DNA of 41,423 bases, taken from Bog-756 sp036513075 (GTDB lineage: Bacteria; Actinomycetota; Acidimicrobiia; Acidimicrobiales; RAAP-2). This document shows, one piece after another, positions 24,114-32,958 of the stretch; the stretch's first letter is position 1; the number at the start of each line of letters is the position of its first letter. The translations under genes were made by a program, and so were the position numbers. The stretch covers positions 1-41,423 of the forward strand of contig DATBZS010000052.1 in assembly GCA_036513075.1 (NCBI GenBank). The letters run 5' to 3'. The notes beneath the pieces are model-generated. The model was not told where the DNA came from, did not search any database, and saw only the letters and a program-made list of their open reading frames with translations.

Positions 24114-25097
24114 ATGGCACGCGTCTTGTCAGGCATCCAACCCAGCGGCGACCTCCACCTCGGCAACTTCCTGGGGGCCATCCGCAATTGGGTCACCGAC
24201 CAGGACAACCACGACGCCTTCTACTGCGTCGTCGACCTCCACGCCCTGACCCACGACATCGACCCTGCCGAGCTGCGGTCCCGGACGCACGAGACCGCCC
24301 TCGACCTGCTGGCCGCCGGACTCGACCCCGACCGCTGCACCTTGTTCGTCCAGAGCCACGTGCCCGAGCACACCCAGATGACCTGGCTGCTCGAGTGCAC
24401 GGCGACGATGGGCGAGCTGCGCCGGATGACCCAGTTCAAGGAGAAGAGCGAGGGCAAGGAGTCCGTGCGGGTGGGCCTGTTCACCTATCCCGTGCTTCAG
24501 GCGGCCGACATCGTCCTCTACGACGCCGAACGGGTCCCGGTGGGCGACGACCAGCGCCAGCACCTCGAGTTGGCCCGTGAGGTGGCGATCCGCTTCAACC
24601 ACCGATTCGGCGACACCCTGGTTGTTCCGGAAGCAGCCATCCAGACGACCGGCGCCCGGGTCATGGACCTCCAACATCCCGAGCGCAAGATGTCCAAGTC
24701 GGTCAACTCACCACTTGGTACCGTCCTCATCCTCGACGACCCGGCCGAGATCACCCGCAAGGTGAAACGAGCGGTGACCGACACCGACGGTGAGGTGCGT
24801 TACGACCGGGACAAGAAGCCCGGGATCTCCAACCTGCTCGAGCTGCTGGCCGTCTCGACCGGGCGTAAGCCGGACGAGGTGGCCGAGGGATACGAGCGCT
24901 ACGGCGACCTCAAGGCCGACACCGCCGAAGCACTGATCGAGTTGCTCCGCCCACTGCAGACCCGCCGAGCTCAGCTGGCCGCCGATCCGGGGGCCGTGCC
25001 CGCGCTCTTGGCCCAGGGTGCCGCCAAGGCCACCGAGGTGGCCGCTGGCACCTACAGTCGGGCGGCTGAAGCGGTCGGCCTGCTCGGCCCGGCATGA
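24114..25097 (+). CDS. trpS: Tryptophanyl-tRNA synthetase
   Basis: 327 residues from ATG 24114, normal bacterial TrpRS length. Class Ic signatures: the HIGH-like PSGDLHLGNFLGAIRNW near the N-terminus, tryptophan/tRNA region DLHALTHDID, TYPVLQAADIVLYDAERVPVGDDQRQHLELARE in parts, and the KMSKS loop as RKMSKSVNS. It charges tRNA-Trp. The longer upstream opening lacks homology. The stop overlaps the next gene's ATG (25094-25097), so trpS heads an operon of two membrane glycosyltransferases. Confidence 0.97.
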   Translation: MARVLSGIQPSGDLHLGNFLGAIRNWVTDQDNHDAFYCVVDLHALTHDIDPAELRSRTHETALDLLAAGLDPDRCTLFVQSHVPEHTQMTWLLECTATMGELRRMTQFKEKSEGKESVRVGLFTYPVLQAADIVLYDAERVPVGDDQRQHLELAREVAIRFNHRFGDTLVVPEAAIQTTGARVMDLQHPERKMSKSVNSPLGTVLILDDPAEITRKVKRAVTDTDGEVRYDRDKKPGISNLLELLAVSTGRKPDEVAEGYERYGDLKADTAEALIELLRPLQTRRAQLAADPGAVPALLAQGAAKATEVAAGTYSRAAEAVGLLGPA

Positions 25098-26311
25098 TCA
25101 CCGTGGCACCGACGGACGCCACCGCGTCGAGCCGGCCCGACGACGAGGCTGGTGCGCTAACTGGCTCCGCCGGCACCGACACTGTCTCGAACGAGACCGC
25201 ACCGACAGCGTCCCGGGTCCGCTGGTTCCTCACGTTGTCCCTCCGGCCGGTCCTGATCTACCTGGCGTCTCGGATAGGGATGCTGCTGGTGGCGTGCGCC
25301 ACCTCGTCGACCGCCCACCACTCGGTGTCCACGAGCCTGACGTCGTGGGACAGCACCTGGTACCTGTCGATCGCCAAGGGTGGCTACGTCACCCATATCC
25401 CTCCGGGCTTGGGCAACCCGGCCCAGTCGAACCTCGGCTTCTTCCCCCTGTTGCCGATCCTGATCCGGTTCACCCACGACGTGACCGGATTCGGGTACCC
25501 GATGTCGGGCCTCATCACCACCTTCCTGCTCGGTCTGGCCGCGTCGGCGGCTGCGTGGTGGATGCTGCGGGACCTGTTCGGGCCCAGGGGCGCCGACCGG
25601 GGTACGGCCCTCATCTTCTTCTCCCCCGGCGCACTTGTGCTCAGCCTCGTCTATACCGAGGCCGCCACCATCCTCCTGGTGGCCTGCACCCTGATGGCCC
25701 TCCGACGGCAACGGTGGGTGGTGGCCGGACTGTGCGCGGCGGTGGCGACGACAGCCGATCCGGTCGCCTCGGCTGTCGTGATCCCCTGCATCGTGGCGGC
25801 CGTGCTGGCCATCCGGACCAAACACCAGTGGAAAGCGCTGTGGGCGCCGGTACTCGCCCCGGTGGGGATCGTCGCGTTCTTCCTCTACCTGTGGGCCCAC
25901 GCCGGATCGCCGTTCGAGTACTTCAACGCCCAGCGGGCCGGCTGGCAGAGCGGGATGTACTTCAATGGGATCCCGGGGTCGTTCGCCCACCTCTTCACCC
26001 ACTGGTTCGCCGACCCCGACTTTGCCGTCAAGGCATTTTCGGCGATGGTGGCGGTGGGACTCCTGGTGCTCTTCTTCCGGGCCCGGCCGCCGGGCACCTG
26101 GATCGGCTATGTGGTTGCCGTCTTGGCGTTCGGGGCGATCTCGCCGGTCATCGGGGTGACTCCCCGACTCCTGCTGCGCGGGTTCCCGCTACTCGGTGTG
26201 GTCGGGGCCAAGCTTCCCCCCGTGTGGTTCGAAGCGGTGCTCGGCCTGTCGGCGCTCCTCATGGCAACCCTGGGAATCATGGCCATGGGTGGACCGATCT
26301 GGACCCCATGA
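25094..26311 (+). CDS. PIG-V-like GT-C mannosyltransferase
   Basis: 405 residues: a polar ~45-residue N-terminus, then about nine to ten membrane segments. The first outer loop carries SLTSWDSTWYLSIAKGGY, the W-D-xx-W/hY-l-xIAxxGY motif of PIG-V-like enzymes (GPI mannosyltransferase II relatives, GT76), followed by NLGFFPLLPILIR. The Asp of the WD pair is the likely catalytic base. Bacterial homologues are presumed to add mannose from polyprenyl-phosphate-mannose on the outer face. Overlaps trpS (ATGA) and the next gene (ATGA at 26308-26311). It resembles the enzyme at 29359-30621 on the other strand. Acceptor unknown. Confidence 0.85.
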   Translation: MITVAPTDATASSRPDDEAGALTGSAGTDTVSNETAPTASRVRWFLTLSLRPVLIYLASRIGMLLVACATSSTAHHSVSTSLTSWDSTWYLSIAKGGYVTHIPPGLGNPAQSNLGFFPLLPILIRFTHDVTGFGYPMSGLITTFLLGLAASAAAWWMLRDLFGPRGADRGTALIFFSPGALVLSLVYTEAATILLVACTLMALRRQRWVVAGLCAAVATTADPVASAVVIPCIVAAVLAIRTKHQWKALWAPVLAPVGIVAFFLYLWAHAGSPFEYFNAQRAGWQSGMYFNGIPGSFAHLFTHWFADPDFAVKAFSAMVAVGLLVLFFRARPPGTWIGYVVAVLAFGAISPVIGVTPRLLLRGFPLLGVVGAKLPPVWFEAVLGLSALLMATLGIMAMGGPIWTP

Positions 26312-27600
26312 CCAGCCTGCCCGGGGACGGGACCCTCCAGCCCGAGCACGGGACCCTGGACGGACCTCCGTCCACCCGGTGGATCGTGGTGATGTCCGTC
26401 CTGAGCCTGGCCTCATTCGGTTGGCTCCTCGGGTGGATCTGGTACGACACCTGGGACCGGACGCAGCTCGATTTCGCCGTCTACGTACTCGGCGCCCGCC
26501 ATCTCGTCGACGGCCAGCTCTACCACGTGGGCCTGCCCTATGCCCCGTACCTGCCCTTCACCTACCCCCCGATCGCCGCGCTGGCCTTCTGGCCACTGGC
26601 CCACCTGCCCCGCCAGGCGGCCCAACTGGTATGGGCGGCGGTCAACGTGGTCAGCCTCTACGGCATCATCGCCCTGTCGCTGCGGGCGGTGCGGCCCGCC
26701 ATGGACCGGACCCGGTTGCTCCTGTGGTCGGCGGTACTGCTCGGCCCGGCCTGCCAGCTCGATCCGGTGCGCCTTACCTTCTACTTCGGCCAGATCAACC
26801 TGGTGCTCTGTGTGGCCATCGTGGCCGACCTCACCACCACCGTCGAACTCCATGGACGGACCCTCCCCCGTGGCGTGCTGGTCGGTGTGGCCGCGGCCGT
26901 CAAACTCGTCCCGCTCGTGTTCGTCCCCTACCTATTCGTCACCCGCCAGACCCGGGCGGCGTGGACGGCGCTCGCCACCTTCGCCACCTGCTCTCTCCTC
27001 GCCACCGCATTCGACCCGGCCACCTCCTGGGCCTATTGGACGAAGTACGCCACCGACGCCGCTCGGGTGGGCAACCCGTCGTTCATCCTCAACCAGAGCA
27101 TCCAAGGGGCTCTCGACCGCCTGGTCCACCGGGATGTGTCCTCTCTGGTCGTGGACGCCCTCGGCGCAGTGGTGCTGGTTGCCGGCATCGCGTTGGCCCG
27201 GTGGGCTTGGCAGGACTCGTCGTCCTTCCTCGGCATCCTGGTCTGCGCCACGACGGGCATGGTCGTCTCTCCGATCACGTGGGAGCACCACCTGGTGTGG
27301 GCTGTGCCGATCCTCGTGTGGCTGGCCATCGCACCCGACCGGCCGGCCGCCGGACCAGTGTGGGCAGCGGCGGCGGCCCTCGTGCTGTGGTGGGCACCAC
27401 TGCAGCACGTCCCTTCGGGAGACAACCGCGAACTCCACGAGCACGGCTGGACGCTGCTGGCTGGTAGCTCGTTCTTCGTCCTCCTGATGGCATTCCTGGT
27501 CGGCGTGACCGTGCTGTTGGCCGTCCGCCGCGGACGGAGGGTGGACGGACCGGTCAGGGGACCGGCTTCCCCAACTGCCAGTACTGCAGCGACGAGGTAG
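26308..27600 (+). CDS. GT87 (PimE-like) alpha-mannosyltransferase, DUF2029
   Basis: 430 residues with about nine to ten membrane segments. GT87 signatures are present: DFAVYVLGARHLVDGQLY in the first outer loop (catalytic Asp), PFTYPPIAALAFWPLA, FYFGQINLVLCVAI, the cytosolic-side KLVPLVFVPYLFVTRQTR, NQSIQGALDRL, and SPITWEHHLVW. This family contains PimE and related polyprenyl-phosphate-mannose-dependent alpha-1,2-mannosyltransferases. ATG 26308 overlaps the previous stop. Its last 47 nt overlap, tail to tail, the end of the minus-strand 602-residue gene. The acceptor in this organism is not known; a PIM-like lipid or glycan is possible. Confidence 0.88.
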   Translation: MTSLPGDGTLQPEHGTLDGPPSTRWIVVMSVLSLASFGWLLGWIWYDTWDRTQLDFAVYVLGARHLVDGQLYHVGLPYAPYLPFTYPPIAALAFWPLAHLPRQAAQLVWAAVNVVSLYGIIALSLRAVRPAMDRTRLLLWSAVLLGPACQLDPVRLTFYFGQINLVLCVAIVADLTTTVELHGRTLPRGVLVGVAAAVKLVPLVFVPYLFVTRQTRAAWTALATFATCSLLATAFDPATSWAYWTKYATDAARVGNPSFILNQSIQGALDRLVHRDVSSLVVDALGAVVLVAGIALARWAWQDSSSFLGILVCATTGMVVSPITWEHHLVWAVPILVWLAIAPDRPAAGPVWAAAAALVLWWAPLQHVPSGDNRELHEHGWTLLAGSSFFVLLMAFLVGVTVLLAVRRGRRVDGPVRGPASPTASTAATR

Positions 27601-29362
27601 AGAGCGCGTTCGGCGGCGTCGTGTACGCCGCCACCAGCCACCACTGCCCGTGGGGTGGCGTCTCGAACCAGCTGGGGGGTCGGATGACGAAGACCGTCGA
27701 GGCCCCGGCCGGCACCGGATCGGCGCCCCGCACGACTGCGGATCGCCAGAAGGCACTCGGGTGCCCGCCACCCGAGGAGACCATGAAGTGGGGCACCAGG
27801 GTCACGCCCGAACGGTTGTGGACAGTGACCTCGACCTGGCGGAAGTTCTGGCCCCCGTCGACGGTCGCCACCCCGGCCACCGACACCCGGTCCACCGACA
27901 CCCCCAATGGTGCCGACGTGAAGGCCACGGCCACCAGGGCGAGGGACGCTACGGCGGGGGCGCCCACCGACAGTCGCTGCAGCCATCGCCGGCCGGCCGG
28001 GTTGACCGTCGGGACGGCGGACGTGACCGTGACCGCCGTCCCGCGCACGGAGGCGACGGTCAGTGCGGCCACCAGGGCGGCCGGCACAAAGTCGCTCAGA
28101 TAGTTGGCAAGGCTGCGGTCGGGCAGGTACAGGACGAGAGGGACGAGGAACAGCCAGCCCCGCCGGAGGTGGGACTCCCACCAGGCGAAGGCGACCACCA
28201 TGGCCACCAGCGCCAGAGCGGCGGCCCCCGACAGCCAGGGCAGGACGACTCCACCGGTGAGACCGTGCAGAGCGAGCGAGACGGCCCCCTGTCCGTCGGC
28301 CACCAACGGGTCGATCATCGGCAGGAAGATGCCCCGCAGCCAGGCGGTCGGGTCCCAGGCGATGAACGGGGCGTTCACCACCACGAAGACCATCGCGGTG
28401 ATCGCCCCGTAACGCAGCGCCACCATCAGCGGACGTCCCCCGGCCCGGCGTGCTTCGCAGGCCACGCCGACCATGAGGAATGGCACGCAGAACCACGGGG
28501 TCTGCTTGATCGAGCAGGCGATGCCCAGACTGGCCGGTCCCACCCAGGCCGGCAGCCACGCCGCGGCCCGACCGGGGAACCTGTCCCATCGCCATACGGC
28601 CACTACCAGGAACGGCACGAACAGGGCGTCGGTGCCGCCGCTGGAGAACGGGACGAGAAAGGTTCCGGTCAACAGCAGCAGTGGTGCCAGCCAACGGAGC
28701 ACCGGTGGGACCATGACGAAGATCAGCAGCGCGGTGACCAACCAGGCCCCCAGGTCCACCCAGTCGCTGATCATGTGGTTGAGCCCGAGGCCCATGAACG
28801 GCGCCTGGAGCAGGAATGAGCCGGCCGGGTACGAGATGTTCAAGGTGTGGGCACCGTCGACCTGGTAGGTCCAGAAGTTGGCAGCCGGATGGAGGAGCCG
28901 GGCGGCCGCCGCCATCGACGACGTGTAGGGGTTCTTCCCGGCGAGGAACAGGCGGGTGGCTACCTCGTTGAAGGTGGCGGAGTCGGTGGTGTAGAAGTGC
29001 CGTAGATGGATGCTGGTGCCCTCGGCTGCGGCGGCGGCAGTCAGGCTGGCGGCCAGACCGAAGCGCTGCATGCCGGCGGACCACGGACGTGGGAGTGTCC
29101 ACACCAGAACCATCCCCATCAGTGCTGTCAGGACCACAAAGGGGGCGAGGGCGGCGGCCCACCACCCGGCGGGCCACGACCCCCAGAAGCCGAGACCGGT
29201 GTCCAGGACGGCCACCCAGACGAGCGTCCAGACGCAGCGTTGCACCAGCGCCAGGTCGCCCCGGGACCCTCCGTTCTCGACGGCCGACGGCCACCCGTGA
29301 AGCGCTCCGGATGGACGGTCCGGATCGTCGTTCGTGGGGCTCGCCGGCTCGTCCAGGATCAC
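27554..29362 (-). CDS. GT-C glycosyltransferase (GT87-like) with C-terminal outer domain
   Basis: 602 residues from GTG 29362, which overlaps the upstream stop (GTGA). About ten to eleven membrane segments (~35-480). The first outer loop contains HFYTTDSATFNEVATRLFL and GKNPYTS, then NISYPAGSFLLQAPFMGLG, resembling the D.a.y ... G.nPY ... YPP pattern of GT87/DUF2029 enzymes, with CSIKQTPWFCVPFL later. After the last helix comes a ~110-residue soluble domain (VDRVSVAGVATVDGG, VEVTVHNRSGVTLVPHFMVS, WWLVAAYTTPP), beta-rich and Ig-like in pattern, which should face outward. I know no named family for this combination. It may bind the glycan being extended. Confidence 0.75.
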   Translation of the reverse strand: MILDEPASPTNDDPDRPSGALHGWPSAVENGGSRGDLALVQRCVWTLVWVAVLDTGLGFWGSWPAGWWAAALAPFVVLTALMGMVLVWTLPRPWSAGMQRFGLAASLTAAAAAEGTSIHLRHFYTTDSATFNEVATRLFLAGKNPYTSSMAAAARLLHPAANFWTYQVDGAHTLNISYPAGSFLLQAPFMGLGLNHMISDWVDLGAWLVTALLIFVMVPPVLRWLAPLLLLTGTFLVPFSSGGTDALFVPFLVVAVWRWDRFPGRAAAWLPAWVGPASLGIACSIKQTPWFCVPFLMVGVACEARRAGGRPLMVALRYGAITAMVFVVVNAPFIAWDPTAWLRGIFLPMIDPLVADGQGAVSLALHGLTGGVVLPWLSGAAALALVAMVVAFAWWESHLRRGWLFLVPLVLYLPDRSLANYLSDFVPAALVAALTVASVRGTAVTVTSAVPTVNPAGRRWLQRLSVGAPAVASLALVAVAFTSAPLGVSVDRVSVAGVATVDGGQNFRQVEVTVHNRSGVTLVPHFMVSSGGGHPSAFWRSAVVRGADPVPAGASTVFVIRPPSWFETPPHGQWWLVAAYTTPPNALSTSSLQYWQLGKPVP

Positions 29363-30621
29363 GGGAACACCGCGTTGGACCCGGCCTCCAGGACCGTCAT
29401 CAGGGCCAACAGGACCACGCAGACGGCCACCAGGATCCGGTGGGTCCGGCCCGAATAGCGGGTGCCGGCGGCAATCACGAGGGGAAAAGCCAGCATCAGG
29501 AAGCGGGGCCGCAGCCCGACCGGCAGGGACACGGCCGCCGAGCCGACCGCACACAACCCGTAGAGGAAGACCGGGGCCGGCTGGTGCTCCCGGATCATCA
29601 GTACCACCCCGATCACCGCGGCCACCGTCCCGGCGACGAGGATCTGCCCGGTCAGCGTCGGGGACAACGGGTTCGACACGAACTTCCAGACGATCTGGAA
29701 CGGGTAGGCCAGCGAGGGGTAGCTCTTCCAGCCGCCGCGCTCGGTCAGCCGCCAGGCGTTCAACTGACCGGTGTGGAGCCGAAGGTAGGCCATATAGGCC
29801 ACGAACCCGAGCGGGGCGAGCAGAGGCGCCAGCAAGGGGCCGGGCCGGCGATCCCGGCGGATGGAAGCCGCGGCAGCCCACGCGCAGCTCACCACGAAGG
29901 CCAGGGCCACGGGTGAGGCGGCCGTCGCCACTGCCCCGAGCACTCCGGCCAGCCACCATCGCCGGTCGAGCAGTGCCAGCAGCCCGAAGGCAACACAGGT
30001 CACGACGATGCCCTCGGAGTAGGCGAAGCTGAAGACGAACGTCCCCGGGAACACCGCGAACAGCAGCGCCGCCCGGGCACCGGCCGAGTCGCCGGCCAGG
30101 CGGCGGGCCACCAGACCGACGGCCCAGACCGCGGTGAATCCGGTCACCCCGCTCAACACGAGGGCGGCCACACCGGCATGCAGACCGACGGCCGCACCCG
30201 CCCGGACCACGAGGGGAAACAATGGGAAAAAGGCGATCGGATTGGCCACCACGTGCCCGTGGGACATGGGGAGGTGGCTGGGATAGCCGTCGTGGACGGC
30301 GCGGAGGAACCAGGCCCCGTCCCACCGGGTGAGGTCGAAGACCACCGAGTTGTGGGTGGAGAGGTCGGCCACGGCCACCGCGATGACGGTGGCCACCCGA
30401 CAGGCCAGGTAGGCGATGAGAGCGGCGGTCGGGACCCACCGGGTCGCTGGGGGCACCTCCGCAGCGGTGGTCGATTGCGGCTCGTCGGCCGGTCCGACAC
30501 CGGGCGTGACCACGTCAATGGTCGGGGTCACGTCGTCGACAGCGACGTCGCCGGCGGCAGGCTCCCCATGCACCGGATGGTCGGCTGTCCGACCGTCGAC
30601 CGGCGTCGGCTCAGGCGGCAT
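29359..30621 (-). CDS. PIG-V-like GT-C mannosyltransferase
   Basis: 420 residues: ~65 polar residues, then about nine membrane segments. The first outer loop has VVFDLTRWDGAWFLRAVHDGYP, the RWDxxWF.xI..xGY motif of the PIG-V-like family, followed by AFFPLFPLVVR and, further on, FAYSEGIVVTCVAFGLLALL. It is the paralogue of the enzyme at 25094-26311 (same loop, same FFPL motif), so the locus has two such enzymes on opposite strands. It starts inside the end of mptB (11-nt overlap) and its stop overlaps the next GTG. Probable polyprenyl-phosphate-sugar donor; acceptor unknown. Confidence 0.85.
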   Translation of the reverse strand: MPPEPTPVDGRTADHPVHGEPAAGDVAVDDVTPTIDVVTPGVGPADEPQSTTAAEVPPATRWVPTAALIAYLACRVATVIAVAVADLSTHNSVVFDLTRWDGAWFLRAVHDGYPSHLPMSHGHVVANPIAFFPLFPLVVRAGAAVGLHAGVAALVLSGVTGFTAVWAVGLVARRLAGDSAGARAALLFAVFPGTFVFSFAYSEGIVVTCVAFGLLALLDRRWWLAGVLGAVATAASPVALAFVVSCAWAAAASIRRDRRPGPLLAPLLAPLGFVAYMAYLRLHTGQLNAWRLTERGGWKSYPSLAYPFQIVWKFVSNPLSPTLTGQILVAGTVAAVIGVVLMIREHQPAPVFLYGLCAVGSAAVSLPVGLRPRFLMLAFPLVIAAGTRYSGRTHRILVAVCVVLLALMTVLEAGSNAVFP

Positions 30622-32107
30622 AGTTCGGCCCCCGCAACACGGTGGTGGCCCGACCCGACCACAGGAACCAGACGAGTGCCCCCAGCAGCAGTGGCCCGGT
30701 CACCCAGTAGGCGCCGCCGTTGAACATCGGGGTGCCGCCCGCCCCCACCAGGAGCATGCCCAGTCCGGCCAGGGCCGCCAACGCCCGGGACCGCTGGGCG
30801 GAGGTGGCGGCCAGCACGGCCACCCCCCACATCAGGTACCAGGGCCACAACGTCGGACTGAGCACCACGAACAGGATCAGGGCCACGCCGCACAGTCGGA
30901 CCGCGTCACCGTTCCGGGTATGGAAGAGCATCCACAGGATGCCGCTGACCGCGGCCACCCCGCCGACGGCCTGGACAACCGACACCGTGGCGCTCTGCGT
31001 CACCGGCACGCCCACCGCATGCAGGATCCCGTAGACGAACGTGCCGACGGAGACGAGCGGGGTGATCAGCACCCGGAGCTCGGTCGGGACATGGAGTGCC
31101 GTCGGCCCGAGCCATGTCCACCCGAGCCCGGCACCTACGGTCACACCGACCACCACCAGCACCGAGATGGCTGTCGACTCGGCGATGGTCCGCCACCGGC
31201 CCGACCGGTCGACGCGGGTGCACTCGTCGGCCACCAGGAACACGATGCCGGCCGCAGCCGGGAGTTTGATGGTGGCGGCCAGTGCACACAGGGCGATGCC
31301 CCACCGCAGGCGTCCGCCGGTACCGACGGTGATCCCGGCCAACATCAGGCCCAGCATCAAGGCGTCATTGTGGCCGGAGGACACGAAGCTGAACAGGGCC
31401 AGCGGGCTCACTACGGCCAGCCACAGGGCGAGACCGGGGTCGTTGCCGAGACGGCGGGCGAGCACCGGGAGGGAGATCATCATCAGGCCCACGCCCACCA
31501 GCTCGAGGGCCCGGAACACCAGGATCTGCGACACGAGGGACGTTCCGGAGACGGAGGCGCCGACGTGGGTCACGGCCACGAAGAGCGGACCGTAAGGCGA
31601 CGCAGTGTGCCGCCACACCGAGGCGACCGACGAGAGGAGGTTGCCCGGTCCGAGCGCCGCGGGTGCCACCACATAGGGGTTCAGGCCGTGGCTGGCCAGT
31701 TGGCCCTGGGCAACGTAGCTGTAGAGGTCGCGGCTGAACAGCGGGGCACCGAGGAAGAACGGCAGGGCCCACAGACCGAGGATCAGCCAGGCGGTGCGCA
31801 CCGAGAGGCCGCCCCGATATGCGTGGGCGCCGACCCCCGCCCACCCGGCCAGCAGGACCACCAACGAGGCGTAGAAGGCCATATGGGCCCCGAGGCCGGT
31901 GCCGACCGGGACGGTGAACCACCACTTGTCGGTGGCCGGTTCCGGGACCGATCCGATGCCGCTGCCCGAGAGGACCATGCCGATCGAGCCGAGGACACCG
32001 AGGCCGATCCACAGCTGGATCGGGCCCACGTTCTTGGCGACAGTGGTCGTGGCTGGGCTGGTCTCCACTCCCCTCCCGCTCCCTTGGGTGACAACCGGCA
32101 CGCTCAT
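30611..32107 (-). CDS. mptB: MptB-like alpha-(1,6)-mannopyranosyltransferase
   Basis: 498 residues with about twelve membrane segments. It matches the MptA/MptB family: the outer loop APLFSRDLYSYVAQGQLASH with GLNPY (catalytic Asp in SRD), then SPYGPLFVAVTH, SSGHNDALMLGLMLAG and ATIKLPAAAGIVFL. In Corynebacteriales, MptB extends the alpha-1,6-mannan core of lipomannan from polyprenyl-phosphate-mannose. The presence of one here argues for a lipomannan-like product, but the substrate has not been shown for this lineage. First gene of the three-gene minus operon; the start has a weak leader with TAACGT at 32140-32135. Confidence 0.82.
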   Translation of the reverse strand: MSVPVVTQGSGRGVETSPATTTVAKNVGPIQLWIGLGVLGSIGMVLSGSGIGSVPEPATDKWWFTVPVGTGLGAHMAFYASLVVLLAGWAGVGAHAYRGGLSVRTAWLILGLWALPFFLGAPLFSRDLYSYVAQGQLASHGLNPYVVAPAALGPGNLLSSVASVWRHTASPYGPLFVAVTHVGASVSGTSLVSQILVFRALELVGVGLMMISLPVLARRLGNDPGLALWLAVVSPLALFSFVSSGHNDALMLGLMLAGITVGTGGRLRWGIALCALAATIKLPAAAGIVFLVADECTRVDRSGRWRTIAESTAISVLVVVGVTVGAGLGWTWLGPTALHVPTELRVLITPLVSVGTFVYGILHAVGVPVTQSATVSVVQAVGGVAAVSGILWMLFHTRNGDAVRLCGVALILFVVLSPTLWPWYLMWGVAVLAATSAQRSRALAALAGLGMLLVGAGGTPMFNGGAYWVTGPLLLGALVWFLWSGRATTVLRGPNYAA

Positions 32108-32204
32108 CGGGCTGCCCGCCCGATAGTGGTGCAGACGTTATCGCGCAGCTTGGCTGGCATCCGGGCAGGCCAGAGGGGGTGTGAGCGGGCCACGTGGGAG
32201 ATCC

Positions 32205-32945
32205 TCAGACGCCCAGGGCGTGCAGCCACCAGTTCTGCAGGTGGAGGATGAGCGACACCCAGGCGCCATGGAAGATCAGGATGAGGATGAACGGCAGGAA
32301 CATCAGAAGTGGCTGAAGATTCCAGTAGCGCGGGAGGTACCTGGCCGGCAGGAGGCGCTCCAGGATGGCCGCACCGTCGAGGGGCGGACACGGGATGAGG
32401 TTGAAGACACCGAGGATGATGTTGGCAAAGCCGGCGTAGTAGAAGATCTGCTGCAAGAGGCCGAAGGTCGCCCGGCCCCCTGATGCCACGAAGCACATAC
32501 CCATGATGGCGGCCAGAACGAAGTTGGTCAGGGGCCCGACGAGGGATACCAGCACGACGTGGTTGCGGGGGCTGCGCAGGTTCCCCGGGTTGACGGGCAC
32601 CGGCTTGGCCCATCCGTAGGCACCCACGCCCGACAGCGACAGGACCGCCGGAACCAGCAACGTCCCCACCGGATCGATATGGCGGATCGGATTGAGGTTC
32701 AGTCGCCCCGCCCGCTTGGCCGTGGTATCGCCGAAGGCCAAGGCGACAGCACCGTGACTGATTTCGTGGAGGATGATCGACGGGATGAGGACGCAGAAGT
32801 AGATCAGCTGGGCGCTGCTGATGGAGTGCGACCTCACGATCAGTGCGACGAGGACCACGACGACGGCACCGATGATCAGGTTCCGCTGGCTGATCTGGAT
32901 CTTCCGTGGACCCGCGCCGGACCCCTGCGGGCCCCAGGGGGTCAT
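32205..32945 (-). CDS. Site-2-protease-type M50 membrane metallopeptidase
   Basis: 246 residues from ATG 32945. Six hydrophobic segments. The zinc motif HExxH is seen in LIPSIILHEISHGAVALAFGD, and the third ligand motif in FNLIPCPPLDGAAIL (NxxPxPPLDG). Together they define the rhomboid-like M50B group that cleaves proteins within the membrane. The substrate is unknown; the group includes proteases for anti-sigma factors, but this short form lacks a PDZ domain. Lies 13 nt after the TraR/DksA-like gene and is probably the last gene of that run. Confidence 0.88.
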   Translation of the reverse strand: MTPWGPQGSGAGPRKIQISQRNLIIGAVVVVLVALIVRSHSISSAQLIYFCVLIPSIILHEISHGAVALAFGDTTAKRAGRLNLNPIRHIDPVGTLLVPAVLSLSGVGAYGWAKPVPVNPGNLRSPRNHVVLVSLVGPLTNFVLAAIMGMCFVASGGRATFGLLQQIFYYAGFANIILGVFNLIPCPPLDGAAILERLLPARYLPRYWNLQPLLMFLPFILILIFHGAWVSLILHLQNWWLHALGV

Positions 32946-32958
32946 CGACCGCCCCTGG

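Noticed and set aside
25018..26307. Open frame joined upstream of the GT87 gene
   Set aside because: In this stretch the frame overlaps trpS end and the PIG-V-like gene in another frame; only the part from ATG 26308 has GT87 homology.
29363..30439. Upstream extension of the 602-residue GT-C frame
   Set aside because: The segment is in frame but antiparallel in content to the PIG-V-like gene (29359-30621); its translation is Arg/Pro/Gly noise.
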